A stretch of DNA of 51,759 bases from Actinophytocola sp. (GTDB lineage Bacteria > Actinomycetota > Actinomycetes > Mycobacteriales > Pseudonocardiaceae). Below are positions 17,049 through 25,981 of the stretch, one piece after another. The notes under the pieces were generated by a model that was not told the DNA's origin, did no database searches, and was given only the letters and a program-made list of their open reading frames with translations. The stretch lies in the NCBI RefSeq assembly GCF_009379765.1, contig NZ_WHTD01000042.1:1-51759 (forward strand), written 5' to 3'. The position numbers and the translations under genes are program-made. Position 1 is the stretch's first letter. Each line of letters starts with the position of its first letter.

Positions 17049-20000
17049 TCAGCTCCCTCCACTGGTTACGGGCGAGTCCGCTGCTCCCCCATCGATGTCC
17101 CCGTCGAGGCCGTCGCGGTCGGTGGTCCCGTCGACGAACGCGGCCAGCGTGCGCACCGTCGGGTAGAGGAACAGGTCCACCACCCTCGGGTCTCCGGGCA
17201 GCAGCTTCGCCAGGGACACCAGGTCCAGCGACGTGCCACCGAGGTCGAAGAAGTTCTGGGTGACGCCGACCGAGTCCCGGCGCAGCACCGCGCACCAGGC
17301 GGCGGCGACGGCCCGCTCGGTGGCCGCGGCCGGCGGCACCTCCTTTTCCCGACCACCGTCCCCTCGCCGCGTCCCCGGGATGTCCGCGGCCGGCTCGACG
17401 TGGGCCGCCGGCTCCCGAACGAGCCCGGACCGCAGCACGTCGAGATGGGGGACCTCGAGCGCGCCGATCGGGCGGTGCGGCCCGGCCACCGCGGCGTCGA
17501 CCAGGTGCACCAACGCGGCCAGCAGCGTCTCGATCCGTTGCGCCGTGTAGAGGTCCGTGTTGTAGACCAGCTCGAAACGCATCCTCCCGGCGCGCTCGAC
17601 CAGGTAGGTGGTCAGGTCGAACGGCGAGCCGGGCACCCCGGGCGGCAGCTGCTCGACCCGGATGCCCGGCAGCTCCAGCGGGGCCTGGGCGAAGTTGTAG
17701 ACGTTGAACACAACCTGGACCAGCGCCCCCCGGGACGGGTCGCGGGGCAGGGCGAGCGCGTCCACGACCCGCTCCAGCGGCGCGTCCGGATGGGCGAGCG
17801 CGTCGAACAGCTCGTCCCGGCAGCCGGTGACCAGTTCGGCGAACGTGCACTCGCCGGCGCCGCCGAGGCGCAGCGGGACGATGTCGACGAAGAAGCCGAT
17901 CAGGTCGGCGAACGCGGTGTGCCGGCGGTCCGCGACCGGCGAGCCGACCACCACGTCGTTCTGGCCGGACACCCGGCGGAGCAGCTCCGCGAACGCCGCG
18001 AGCACCACGGTGGACGGCGTCGCACCCAGCTCGACGGCGAGCGACCGGATCCCCGCGTCGGTAGCCGGGCGCAGGTCGGTGGCGGCGAACGCGCCGGCGT
18101 AGCTCTGCTCGGCCGGGCGCGGGTGGTCGCGCGGCAGGTCGAGCACGGTCGGCGCGCCGGCCAGGTGCTCCGTCCACCACGCCAGGTCCTCCTTGCCGCG
18201 CCGGCCGGCCCGCTTCTCGCGCCAGACGACGTAGTCGGCGAACGCCGCGGGCAGCGGCGGCCGGGTCCTCCCCGCGTAGGCGGCGCCGAGCTCCTGGTAG
18301 AGGATCCGCTCGGACCAGCCGTCGAAGACGGCGTGGTGCGCGGTGATCGCCAGGACGTGCTCGTCCTCGCCGAGCCGCAGCAACCGGGCTCGCAGCAGCC
18401 CGCCCTCGGCAAGATCGAACCTGATGGCCGCCTCGGCGTGCAGCCGATCCCGCACCGCGTGCTCGCGGTCCGAAGTGGACAGCGCGGTCAGGTCCTCGAC
18501 CGGCAGCGGCACCGCGGTGCTCTCCTTGTCGAGGACCGCGTACGGGTGGCCACCGTCGTCCGGCACCCGCCAGCGCAGCACGTCGTGCCTGGCCACCACC
18601 TCGATCAGCGCCCGGCGCAGCGCGTCGGGGTCCAGCGGGCCGCGCAGGCGTTGCGCCAGCGCGATGTTGTACGCGGCGGCGTCCGGCGCGAGCTGGTCGA
18701 GAAACCACAGCCGGCGCTGGGCGGCGGACAGCGAGGGCGGGTTGCCGGTCGGCAGGTCCGTGTCGTCCACATCGGACAACTCGGCGGCGGCCGCGACCCG
18801 CTTCGCGAGCCCGCCGAGGGTGCGCGCGGCGAACACGTCCTCGACGGCGACGTCGCGGCGCAGCTCCGAGCGCAGCGCGGCGACCAGCCGCATGGCCGCG
18901 AGGGAGTGCCCGCCGGCGGCGAAGAAGTCGTCCTCGGCCGAGCCGGCCGGCGCGCCGACCACGCCGGACCAGACCGCAACGAGCTCGCGCGGCACCCCCG
19001 GCACGTCGGCGACCTCGGCGAGCGCTTCGTCGGTGAGGCCGGAAACCAGCGCGGCCACGTCCACCTTGTCCGACGTGGTCAGCGGCAGCTCGGCCAGCCT
19101 GCGGAACCGGGTGGGCACCATCACCGCCGGCAGCCGGGCGGCGAGGTGGGCACGCAGCTCCTCGTCGTCCGGAGCGCCGGCCGGGGTGACGAACGCCGCG
19201 AGGCTCACCCCGGCCCGGCCGAGCGCGGCATCGGACACCGCGTCGGACACGGCGTCGGACACCGCGGCCACCACCGCGTGCGCCACCCCGGGGTGGGTGC
19301 GCAACGCGGCCTCCACCTCGGCCAGCTCCACCCGCTGGCCCCGGACCTTGACCTGACGGTCGGTCCGGCCGTGGAAGCGCAGCTGGCCGTCGGCACCCCA
19401 GCTGACCAGGTCGCCGGTGCGGTAGAGCCGCTCGCCGGGCTCGTCGCCGAAGGGGTCGGGGACGAACAGCTCCGCGGTCAGGCCGGGCGCGTCGAGGTAG
19501 CCGCGGCTCACCCCGGGACCGCCGACCAGCAGCTCCCCCGGCACCTCCGGCGGCACCAGGCGCAGCCGCTCGTCCACGACGTACAGGCGGTGGTTGAGCA
19601 TCGGGCGGCCGATCGGGATCGGCCGGTGCCACTCGCCGGACGCGACGAACCCGGCCACCGCGACCGTCGTCTCGGTCGGGCCGTAGCCGTTCATCAGCCG
19701 CCGGCCGTCCGCGGTCCAGCGGGCCACCTGCTCCGGGCCGGGCGCCTCGGCCCCGGTGACGACCGAGCGCACCAGTGGCAGGTCGGCCGGGTCGAGCAGG
19801 GGCAGCAGTGCCGGGGCCACCTCGGCCCAGGTGACGTCGTGGGAGACCATGAAGCGGCGCAACCGGTCCGGGTCCGCCCGGTCGGACTCGGCCGCGAGCT
19901 GCACCGACGCGCCGACCATCAGCGCCACCAGCAACTCCAGCACCGAGACGTCGAAGGCGATCGAGGTGATCGCCAGGGCCCGGCAGCCGCGCTCGATCCG

Positions 20001-20651
20001 GCCGCGCTCGCGGATGCCGGTCATGAAGGCGGCCACGTTGGCGTGGGTGACCACGACGCCCTTGGGCAGCCCGGTCGAACCGGATGTGTAGATCACGTAG
20101 GCCGCGTTCGCCGGCATCGCCGGGCAGGGAAACGCGGCCGGGGCCGGCCCGGCGCCCGGTAGGTCCACAAGGGACAGTCCGGTGCCGGCGAACACGGCCC
20201 GGCCTGCGTCGTCGGCGACCACGCGGGCCACCCCGGCGGCCCGCGCGGTCTCGGTCAGCCGCAGCGCCGGCAGATCGGGGTCGAGCGGAACGTAGGCGCC
20301 GCCGGAGAGCAGCACGCCGACCAGCGCCACGAGCAGCCCGGGGTGCCGCCCGACGCAGACGCCGACCCGCGTCTCGGGGCCGACGCCGAGCTCGCGCAGC
20401 GTCCCTGCCAAGCGCCACGCCGTCGCCACCAACTCGGCATAGGTCAGCTCGGTGTCCCACTGCCGCACCGCGACCGCATCCGGCCGGACGGCCGCGTGCG
20501 CCGCGATCAGCTCACCCACGGTGCCGGCGGGGCAGCCGGGACGGGCGGCGACCATCCAGTCCGCGGGTACCGCGCGCACCCCGGAGGCGCTCGCCCGCCA
20601 CCGGCTGCGGGGCGGCTCGGCTAAGTCGCCCACCGACTCCTCACCCGTCAT
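17049..20651 (-). CDS. NRPS: A-T-C-T
   Basis: A 1200-aa synthetase. The A domain has all core motifs: [11 protein letters not shown] near residue 192, [47 protein letters not shown], and the A10 lysine in [12 protein letters not shown] near 532. T1 is [14 protein letters not shown] near 577, the C domain has HHAVFDGWS near 772, and T2 is [13 protein letters not shown] near 1137. Starting with A-T and ending C-T suggests an initiating module followed by a condensation module whose own A domain is missing; T2 needs charging in trans. The ATG at 20651 overlaps the stop of the 105-aa LanB relic. Twelve-base repeats at 19231-19266 lie in the A domain C-lobe. Confidence 0.93.
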   Translation of the reverse strand: MTGEESVGDLAEPPRSRWRASASGVRAVPADWMVAARPGCPAGTVGELIAAHAAVRPDAVAVRQWDTELTYAELVATAWRLAGTLRELGVGPETRVGVCVGRHPGLLVALVGVLLSGGAYVPLDPDLPALRLTETARAAGVARVVADDAGRAVFAGTGLSLVDLPGAGPAPAAFPCPAMPANAAYVIYTSGSTGLPKGVVVTHANVAAFMTGIRERGRIERGCRALAITSIAFDVSVLELLVALMVGASVQLAAESDRADPDRLRRFMVSHDVTWAEVAPALLPLLDPADLPLVRSVVTGAEAPGPEQVARWTADGRRLMNGYGPTETTVAVAGFVASGEWHRPIPIGRPMLNHRLYVVDERLRLVPPEVPGELLVGGPGVSRGYLDAPGLTAELFVPDPFGDEPGERLYRTGDLVSWGADGQLRFHGRTDRQVKVRGQRVELAEVEAALRTHPGVAHAVVAAVSDAVSDAVSDAALGRAGVSLAAFVTPAGAPDDEELRAHLAARLPAVMVPTRFRRLAELPLTTSDKVDVAALVSGLTDEALAEVADVPGVPRELVAVWSGVVGAPAGSAEDDFFAAGGHSLAAMRLVAALRSELRRDVAVEDVFAARTLGGLAKRVAAAAELSDVDDTDLPTGNPPSLSAAQRRLWFLDQLAPDAAAYNIALAQRLRGPLDPDALRRALIEVVARHDVLRWRVPDDGGHPYAVLDKESTAVPLPVEDLTALSTSDREHAVRDRLHAEAAIRFDLAEGGLLRARLLRLGEDEHVLAITAHHAVFDGWSERILYQELGAAYAGRTRPPLPAAFADYVVWREKRAGRRGKEDLAWWTEHLAGAPTVLDLPRDHPRPAEQSYAGAFAATDLRPATDAGIRSLAVELGATPSTVVLAAFAELLRRVSGQNDVVVGSPVADRRHTAFADLIGFFVDIVPLRLGGAGECTFAELVTGCRDELFDALAHPDAPLERVVDALALPRDPSRGALVQVVFNVYNFAQAPLELPGIRVEQLPPGVPGSPFDLTTYLVERAGRMRFELVYNTDLYTAQRIETLLAALVHLVDAAVAGPHRPIGALEVPHLDVLRSGLVREPAAHVEPAADIPGTRRGDGGREKEVPPAAATERAVAAAWCAVLRRDSVGVTQNFFDLGGTSLDLVSLAKLLPGDPRVVDLFLYPTVRTLAAFVDGTTDRDGLDGDIDGGAADSPVTSGGS
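19231..19266. repeat. Three 12-bp tandem units in the A domain
   Basis: Units TCGGACACCGCG, TCGGACACGGCG, TCGGACACCGCG. They encode [12 protein letters not shown] between A8 and A10, in a part of the C-lobe where length variation is tolerated. Confidence 0.85.
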
Positions 20652-20965
20652 CGTGCGGCCTCCACCGGTTCCACCTGGCGCGGCGGCTCGGAGATGTGCC
20701 GACGGCCATCGGGGTCGGCCAGCCAGGCCTGGTTCGGCGGCATCTCGCTTACCGCCGTCGCGGTGCCGTCGCCGCCCGCCCGCCGCGCGGAGCGCGGCAG
20801 GATGCACAGGATCGGCCCGAGGCGAGCGGCCCGGCCGCGGCCGACGAGGTGGTGGTCCACGGCGAATCCGGCCGCGCGCGGCAACGCGTCCCGCCAGACC
20901 TGCCACGACGTTCCGGGGAGCCCGGTCGCGTGCTCCGGCGGATCCGCTAATGACAGCGTCATCAT
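20648..20965 (-). CDS. Collapsed LanB-like 105-aa protein (N- and C-termini only)
   Basis: First gene of the leftward operon. Its N-terminal part, GLPGTSWQVWRDALPRAAGF, closely matches the start of the LanB part of the TE-LanB fusion (LPGTGWQVWSSGLLRTAGF). Its C-terminal part, PPNQAWLADPDGRRHISEP, matches the last segment of the same protein (PTPEQAWVPDAQGRRYYSEL). About 700 residues between the two are missing, replaced by a short basic linker, yet the frame is open. So it is a LanB paralogue with a large internal deletion, either a relic or a small protein kept for another use. Start: tandem ATGs at 20965 and 20962 sit directly after AAGGGG; the spacing is poor for both. The frame stays open upstream to 21400, but that part has no family match. 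The stop overlaps the NRPS ATG (ATGA), so it may persist because it couples translation. Confidence 0.7.
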   Translation of the reverse strand: MMTLSLADPPEHATGLPGTSWQVWRDALPRAAGFAVDHHLVGRGRAARLGPILCILPRSARRAGGDGTATAVSEMPPNQAWLADPDGRRHISEPPRQVEPVEAAR

Positions 20966-21536
20966 CCCCTTGGAGTGCTCGCCGAACGCGCACGAAAACC
21001 GGCCCGCGCACCGCGGCGACACCGACAAGTTATCGCCCGTTAATTTCCAAGCACGTCGGACTCTAACCGGTTCCAACGCCGGGAGACAAGCGATGCGCTT
21101 CGCTGACCAGGCCGGCCCGCCCGGCTCCCGATCGGCAGCGCGCGCCTGATGATCGCGGACGCGCCAATTGTTTGTCCGGTGCGAGTTACCGCGCGGCACC
21201 GATCGACTTTCACGCAGGTGATCGTGGCAGCGGGGCGTCATCGGCAAGCCCGGCGAGCAGAGACAGCCGGGATGTCCACAAAGACCGTTCCGTCGGAAAA
21301 GGCCCGATATCTCCGGAACAATTCGGCCACTGACCGTCCGGCGGAGGGAGATTCTCTTCGGAGTAAGTAACTCACCCAATCGCTGTAGCGTTACTTCCAA
21401 TCAACGGATTAAGCGTGTAACAATCCCCCCACCCCGCGCAGGGTGAACGACACCACCGAGTCGCCCCGTGCGCGCCAGCCGTGGTGGAGGGTGCCGAGAT
21501 GTCGATGCGGTGCTGCGAGATCGAGAGCACCCGCTT
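20966..21536. promoter_or_regulatory. Divergent promoter region between the two biosynthetic operons
   Basis: About 570 bp between divergently transcribed operons. It is clearly more AT-rich than the genes, especially 21290-21430. A TAACAAT box at 21418-21424 with a weak TTCCAA 17 bp upstream could be a plus-strand promoter; this is a guess. A good Shine-Dalgarno, GGAGG at 21486-21490, precedes the short leader ORF. No protein in this stretch looks real on either strand, and no operator repeat stands out. Confidence 0.6.
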
Positions 21537-21540
21537 ATGA
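21499..21540 (+). CDS. 13-codon leader ORF with a Cys-Cys pair
   Basis: ATG at 21499 has an ideal GGAGG 8 nt upstream. It encodes MSMRCCEIESTRL and its TGA overlaps the ATG of the first biosynthetic gene (ATGA at 21537). The downstream gene has no comparable site of its own, so ribosomes probably enter here and re-initiate. Tandem cysteine codons in short leader ORFs are known in mycobacteria as cysteine-responsive attenuators; the operon ends with a cysteine desulfurase, so sulfur sensing is a possible role. It may also be only a coupling device. Confidence 0.5.
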   Translation: MSMRCCEIESTRL

Positions 21541-22622
21541 GCGGAGCGTCCCTCGTCGTCCTCGGTACCGGGTCACTGGCACACGCGACGTGCGACGCTC
21601 TCGCCACAGTCTCACCCGAACCAGTCGACGTCGCCGTGGTCGGCCGCAGCCGCGGCAAGGCCGACGCCGTCTGCTACCTGGCCGGCACCCGGGCGGCCCT
21701 CGGCGGCACCGGCGTGACGTTCCAGCCGGTCGTCGCCGACTTCGGCGCGCGGCTCGCGGACGTCCTCGCCGGCGCGCGCCCCACGGGTGTCTTCGTCTGC
21801 GCCTCCCATCAGTCGCCGTGGGAGCGGGTCACCGCACCGTCCGCGTGGACCGACCTGCTCGCGCGCGCCGGGTTCGGCCTGGCCTTGCCGTTGCACGCGG
21901 ACATCGCGGCCCGGGCCGAACGGCTGATCGCGACGCACGCCCCCGGCGCGTGGCTGGTGAACGCGTGCTTCCCGGACGCCGTCAACCCCGTGCTCGCCGG
22001 GCTGGAGATCCCCGTGCTGTGCGGCGTCGGCAACGTGGGCACCCTCGCCGCCTCGCTGCAGGCCGCACTCGGCCTGCCCGACCAGACCAGGCTGCAGCTG
22101 CTCGCCCACCACGCCCATCTGCACCCGCCCCACGACGCGGCGGACGAGGCATGTGCCTGGCTCGACGGCACCCCGCTGCCCGACATCACGGCGCTGCTCG
22201 CGACGCAGCGCGCCACCGACCGCGCCCTGCTCAACCGGCTCACCGGCCTCACCGCCGCCCTCGTCCTCTCCGCCATGCTCACCGGCGACACCGCCGACAC
22301 CCACGTGCCCGGACCGAACGGCCTGCCCGGCGGCTATCCGGTCCGAGTCGCCGCCGGCCGGGTGTCCCTGCGGTTGCCGGCCGACATCGGCGAAGCCGAG
22401 GCCGTCGGGTTCAACCAGCGGGCCGCCAAGCGTGACGGCGTGCGGGTCGAGGACGGCAAGGTCCACCTCGAGCCCGCCGTCGTGTCCGCTCTGCCACCGG
22501 CGGCACCCGGGCTCGAGAGCTTCGACGCGGCCGAGCTGACCGGTGTGTGCCGGGAGCTGCTGGCGCTGCGCGCCGAGCTACGCAAGCAACCGCACAACCC
22601 AGCGCAGACGAAGGGACTCTGA
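21537..22622 (+). CDS. MDH/LDH-like NAD(P)-dependent dehydrogenase
   Basis: A 361-aa protein with an N-terminal Rossmann start (SLVVLGTGSLAHATCDALA) and an acidic or basic selector region VAVVGRSRGKADAVCY. The middle, VNACFPDAVNPVLAGLEIPV followed by CGVGNVGT, corresponds to the NPVD and substrate-loop region of malate/lactate dehydrogenases, and LLAHHAHLHPPHD to the catalytic His segment. AEAVGFNQRAAKRDG near the C-terminus also fits that fold. I infer an oxidoreductase making or modifying a hydroxy, keto or imino acid building block. The ATG at 21537 overlaps the leader ORF stop; a GTG at 21468 would add 23 residues. The next gene starts in the stop codon (TGATG). Confidence 0.65.
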   Translation: MSGASLVVLGTGSLAHATCDALATVSPEPVDVAVVGRSRGKADAVCYLAGTRAALGGTGVTFQPVVADFGARLADVLAGARPTGVFVCASHQSPWERVTAPSAWTDLLARAGFGLALPLHADIAARAERLIATHAPGAWLVNACFPDAVNPVLAGLEIPVLCGVGNVGTLAASLQAALGLPDQTRLQLLAHHAHLHPPHDAADEACAWLDGTPLPDITALLATQRATDRALLNRLTGLTAALVLSAMLTGDTADTHVPGPNGLPGGYPVRVAAGRVSLRLPADIGEAEAVGFNQRAAKRDGVRVEDGKVHLEPAVVSALPPAAPGLESFDAAELTGVCRELLALRAELRKQPHNPAQTKGL

Positions 22623-24043
22623 TGATCTCAGACCCGGGAGGCACGGTCGGCGGCACCGCGACGATCGAGGCGACCGCGACCGCGTCCGGCAACCTGCTGA
22701 TCGACTACCTGGAGCTGATGCCCCGTTCGGTCGGCGCGTGCGTGGCGGACCCCACCCCCGTGACCGGCGACCCGGCCGCGTTCTCGCCGGGGTTCGCGCT
22801 GCCCGAGCCGACCGAGGAGGTGCGCGAGTTCTACTCCGCCGCGACAGCCGGCTGGCGCCCACTCGGCGAGTACGCCGGCCACCGGCTCTCCCTGCTGGAC
22901 CTCACCGGAAACCCCGGCACGCACACGACGAAGACGTTCCCCTCGCTGCTCATCGTGGCCCGGGCGGTGGAGTACATCCGGCGTACCGGGGAGCCGGTGA
23001 CGATCTTCTCGCCGACGTCGGCGAACAAGGGCACCGCGCTGCGCGACGCCGTCCTGCGGGCGATCGACGCGAACCTCGTCACGCCGGAGCAGCTGCGGGT
23101 GGTGATCCTCGCGCCGTGGTCCTGCCGGGACAAGCTGCGCGCCAGCCGCCTGTCGGCCGACGCCCGCCTGCGCGAGCTCAACCCGCTGCTGCTCTACACC
23201 GGCGGAGAGCCGGAGGCCGTCAAGCGGATCGGCCGCGAGTTCGCCGACCGGCACGCCGCCCAGCTCAAGCGCCGCCACGGGACCAACCTCTGGTTCTCCC
23301 TCGAGCTGACCAACTACCTCGTCGCGGACACCGCGCGGGCCTACTTCGAGCAGGACGCGGACCCCACCGACGCGACCGGCCGGCCGCGCCTGCACGCGCA
23401 CGCCGTGTCCAGCGCGTTCGGCCTGCTCGGGTACCACCGCGGACGGGCCGTACTGGAGCACGGCGGGCAGGCGAGCGTCGCGAGCCGGCCGGCGAGTCTG
23501 CTGGTGCAGCACATGGCCACCTCGGACATGGTGCTCTCGCTGCGGCGGGGCAGCTTCGAGCGGGACAACCTGCCAAGCTACCGGCGCGACCCGGCGACCG
23601 GGCTCTACCACCAGGACGCCGAGGAGGCCGACCCGCGCTTCCCCGCGACGATCCACGACCCGGACGAGGTGCTGGACCCGACCTTCTACACGCGCCGGCC
23701 GGTCACCTCGGCGGCGATGAACGCCATCATCGGCCGGTTCGGCGGCGACGGGATCGTGGTGTCGCTGCACGAGTGCCTCGAGCGGTACCCGGCCATCCGG
23801 GCCCGGCTGGCCGGCCACGGACGCGGGCTGCCGGCGGACTTCCGGACGCTGCGGGAGTGGTCGCTGGTGATGGCGATGACCGGCGTGTTCAACGCGATCG
23901 ACCGCGGGCTCGTCGAGCCGGGCGCGGACATCGTGGTGCACGGCTCCGGCTGGTACGCCACGCCCGACTACCAGACGCCGGACCTGAGCACGACCCCCAC
24001 CGTCGAGTCCGTGGCGGACGTCGCGGCGGCGGTGCTCGGCTGA
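22622..24043 (+). CDS. DUF6002-like protein, putative PLP fold-type II enzyme
   Basis: A 473-aa cytosolic protein. It resembles the actinobacterial DUF6002 family as I remember it. Two segments recall threonine-synthase or cysteine-synthase-like PLP enzymes: LDLTGNPGTHTTKTFPSLL near residue 96, where a lysine follows the TGNPT-type loop, and TIFSPTSANKGTALRDAV near 130, similar to the SSGNxGxA phosphate-loop region. A glycine-rich WYATPDYQTP element near the end has no counterpart I recognise. If it binds PLP it could carry out a beta- or gamma-replacement or elimination to make a non-proteinogenic amino acid. The fold call is inference. It starts at 22622 inside the previous stop; a run-in frame from 22547 is overlap with the previous gene. 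Confidence 0.6.
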   Translation: MISDPGGTVGGTATIEATATASGNLLIDYLELMPRSVGACVADPTPVTGDPAAFSPGFALPEPTEEVREFYSAATAGWRPLGEYAGHRLSLLDLTGNPGTHTTKTFPSLLIVARAVEYIRRTGEPVTIFSPTSANKGTALRDAVLRAIDANLVTPEQLRVVILAPWSCRDKLRASRLSADARLRELNPLLLYTGGEPEAVKRIGREFADRHAAQLKRRHGTNLWFSLELTNYLVADTARAYFEQDADPTDATGRPRLHAHAVSSAFGLLGYHRGRAVLEHGGQASVASRPASLLVQHMATSDMVLSLRRGSFERDNLPSYRRDPATGLYHQDAEEADPRFPATIHDPDEVLDPTFYTRRPVTSAAMNAIIGRFGGDGIVVSLHECLERYPAIRARLAGHGRGLPADFRTLREWSLVMAMTGVFNAIDRGLVEPGADIVVHGSGWYATPDYQTPDLSTTPTVESVADVAAAVLG

Positions 24044-24076
24044 CGACGATCGCTGAAGGATGAACACACGCCCGTC

Positions 24077-25981
24077 ATGACCACGACCCAGCAGAGCTCC
24101 CCCAGCAGCCCCGCCCTCAGCGAGACGATCACCGCGGGCTTCGCCGCACAGGTCGCCAACGCCCCCGACAACCCCGCGGTGCTCGCCGACGACGGCGTGG
24201 CGACCTACCGCGAGCTCGCCGCGAACGCCACCGCCGTGGCCGCGCTACTGCGGGACACCGGAAGCACCGGGCCGGTTGCCCTGCTGTGCCGGCACGGCGT
24301 CACCATGATCAGCACGATGCTCGGTGCGCTGCAGGCCGGCCGGCCCTACGTGCCGCTCGACCCGACGTTCCCGGCACGCAGGCTGGCCTTCCAGCTCACC
24401 GACTCGGGCGCCACGTCGCTGCTGACCGACGCGGACAACGGGCCGCTCGCCCGGTCCGTCGCGACCGATGCCGGGCCGGCACCGGTCGACGCCGACCCCG
24501 TGCTGGCCGATGCGTCCACTGTGGACCTCGCCGGGATGGCGACCGCGGCCGACCCGGACGCGACCGCTTACCTGCTCTACACCTCCGGCTCCACCGGGAC
24601 GCCGAAGGGGGTGCGGCAGAGCCACCGCAACGTCGTGTTCGGCGCCCGCAACCACATCCGCACCTTCGGGATCACGCCCGCCGACCGGACCGGCGTGCTC
24701 ACCTCGTTCGGCTTCGACATGGCGGTGACCGACACGTTCTCCGCGCTGCTGTCCGGCGCGGCCGCGGCGCCGATCGACATCCGCGGCCGCGGGCTCGCCC
24801 ACCTCGCCGGGGCGCTCGACGAGCGTGGGGTGACCGTCTACCACTCGACGCCGACGGTCTACCGCTACCTGGTGGCGAGCCTCGGTGAGCGGGCCCTTCC
24901 GCGCGTGCGGGTCGTGCTGCTCGGCGGCGAGGAGGTGACCGCCCGCGACGTGCGGCTCTGCCGGCGCCACATGGGCGCGGCCTGCGTGTTCGTCAACGGC
25001 TACGGCGCCACCGAGGTCAGCTTCATCGCCCAGCACCACCTGCCGCCCGGCGCGCCGGTGGCCGACGGCGTCGTGCCGATCGGCCGCCCGCTGGAGGGCA
25101 TCGAGGTGGTGCTGCTCGACCGGGACGGCCGGGAAAGCGCGACCGAGGGCGAGATCCTGGCCCGCAGCAAGCACGTCGCGCTCGGCTACCACGGCCGCGC
25201 CGAGCCGTCCGCGGCCCGCTTCGGCACCCTGCGGGGTGAGCGCACCTACCGCACCGGCGACCTCGCGCGCCGTGCCCCAGACGGCACGCTGACGTTCCTC
25301 GGCCGCGCCGACCGGCAGGTGAAGATCCGCGGCTTCCGGGTGGAGCTGGGTGAGATCGAGACCTGCCTGGCGGACCTGCCGGGCGTCGCACAGGCGGCGG
25401 TGGTGGCGCGGCGCGCGGGCACCGGCCGGGGCGAGACCGAGCTGGTGGGCTACGTCGTACCCCGGCACGGCGCCACGGACGAAGGCGCCGACGAGGCCAC
25501 GATCCGGGCCGCGCTCGGTGAGCTGCTGCCCGACTACATGGTGCCGCGCGCGGTCGTGGCGCTCGCGGAGCTGCCGCTGACCGTCACCGGGAAGCTCGAC
25601 GAGCGCGCCCTGCCCGCGCCTCCCGCACAGCCGCCAGCACAGCCGCCGCCGTCGCCCGCCGGTGCCGGCGACGAGCTCGACGGCGTCGCGGCGGTGATCG
25701 CACGCACGTGGTGCACGGTGCTGGACCTGCCGAGCGTCGGCCGGGCCGACAACTTCTTCGACCTCGGCGGGCACTCCTTGCTGATGGCGCTCGTGCACGA
25801 GGATCTGGAAGGCACGCTCGGCCGGCGCATCCCGATGTCGGACCTGTTCGCGCACCCGACGGTCGGCGGGCTGGCCGCGTACCTGTCCGGCGCCGACCTC
25901 CCCGCCGAGGACGCGGTCGACGCGGCGGTCGAGCGGTCCGCGCGCCGGCGGCAGGCGCGCGCCCGGCGGGCGGGACGGTGA
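24077..25981 (+). CDS. NRPS loading didomain: A-T
   Basis: A 634-aa A-T didomain. The A motifs are YTSGSTGTPKG near residue 170, FGFDMAVTDTF, NGYGATEVSF, YRTGDLARR, DRQVKIRGFRVELGEIE and the A10 lysine TVTGKLDERAL near 505. The T domain is NFFDLGGHSLLMAL near 565. A proline-rich linker joins them and an Arg/Ala-rich tail ends the protein. As a free-standing A-T next to a lone KS, it probably supplies the starter or an aminoacyl unit to the PKS. The ATG at 24077 overlaps a six-codon ORF at 24060-24080 (MNTRPS), and GAAGGA lies 16-21 nt upstream, so initiation may be indirect. Its stop overlaps the KS GTG. Confidence 0.9.
   Translation: MTTTQQSSPSSPALSETITAGFAAQVANAPDNPAVLADDGVATYRELAANATAVAALLRDTGSTGPVALLCRHGVTMISTMLGALQAGRPYVPLDPTFPARRLAFQLTDSGATSLLTDADNGPLARSVATDAGPAPVDADPVLADASTVDLAGMATAADPDATAYLLYTSGSTGTPKGVRQSHRNVVFGARNHIRTFGITPADRTGVLTSFGFDMAVTDTFSALLSGAAAAPIDIRGRGLAHLAGALDERGVTVYHSTPTVYRYLVASLGERALPRVRVVLLGGEEVTARDVRLCRRHMGAACVFVNGYGATEVSFIAQHHLPPGAPVADGVVPIGRPLEGIEVVLLDRDGRESATEGEILARSKHVALGYHGRAEPSAARFGTLRGERTYRTGDLARRAPDGTLTFLGRADRQVKIRGFRVELGEIETCLADLPGVAQAAVVARRAGTGRGETELVGYVVPRHGATDEGADEATIRAALGELLPDYMVPRAVVALAELPLTVTGKLDERALPAPPAQPPAQPPPSPAGAGDELDGVAAVIARTWCTVLDLPSVGRADNFFDLGGHSLLMALVHEDLEGTLGRRIPMSDLFAHPTVGGLAAYLSGADLPAEDAVDAAVERSARRRQARARRAGR

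Noticed and set aside
20966..21400. Upstream in-frame extension of the 105-aa mini-LanB gene
   Set aside because: The extra residues match nothing, are rich in rare combinations and fall in the AT-richer promoter region; the family match begins after the tandem ATG at 20965/20962.
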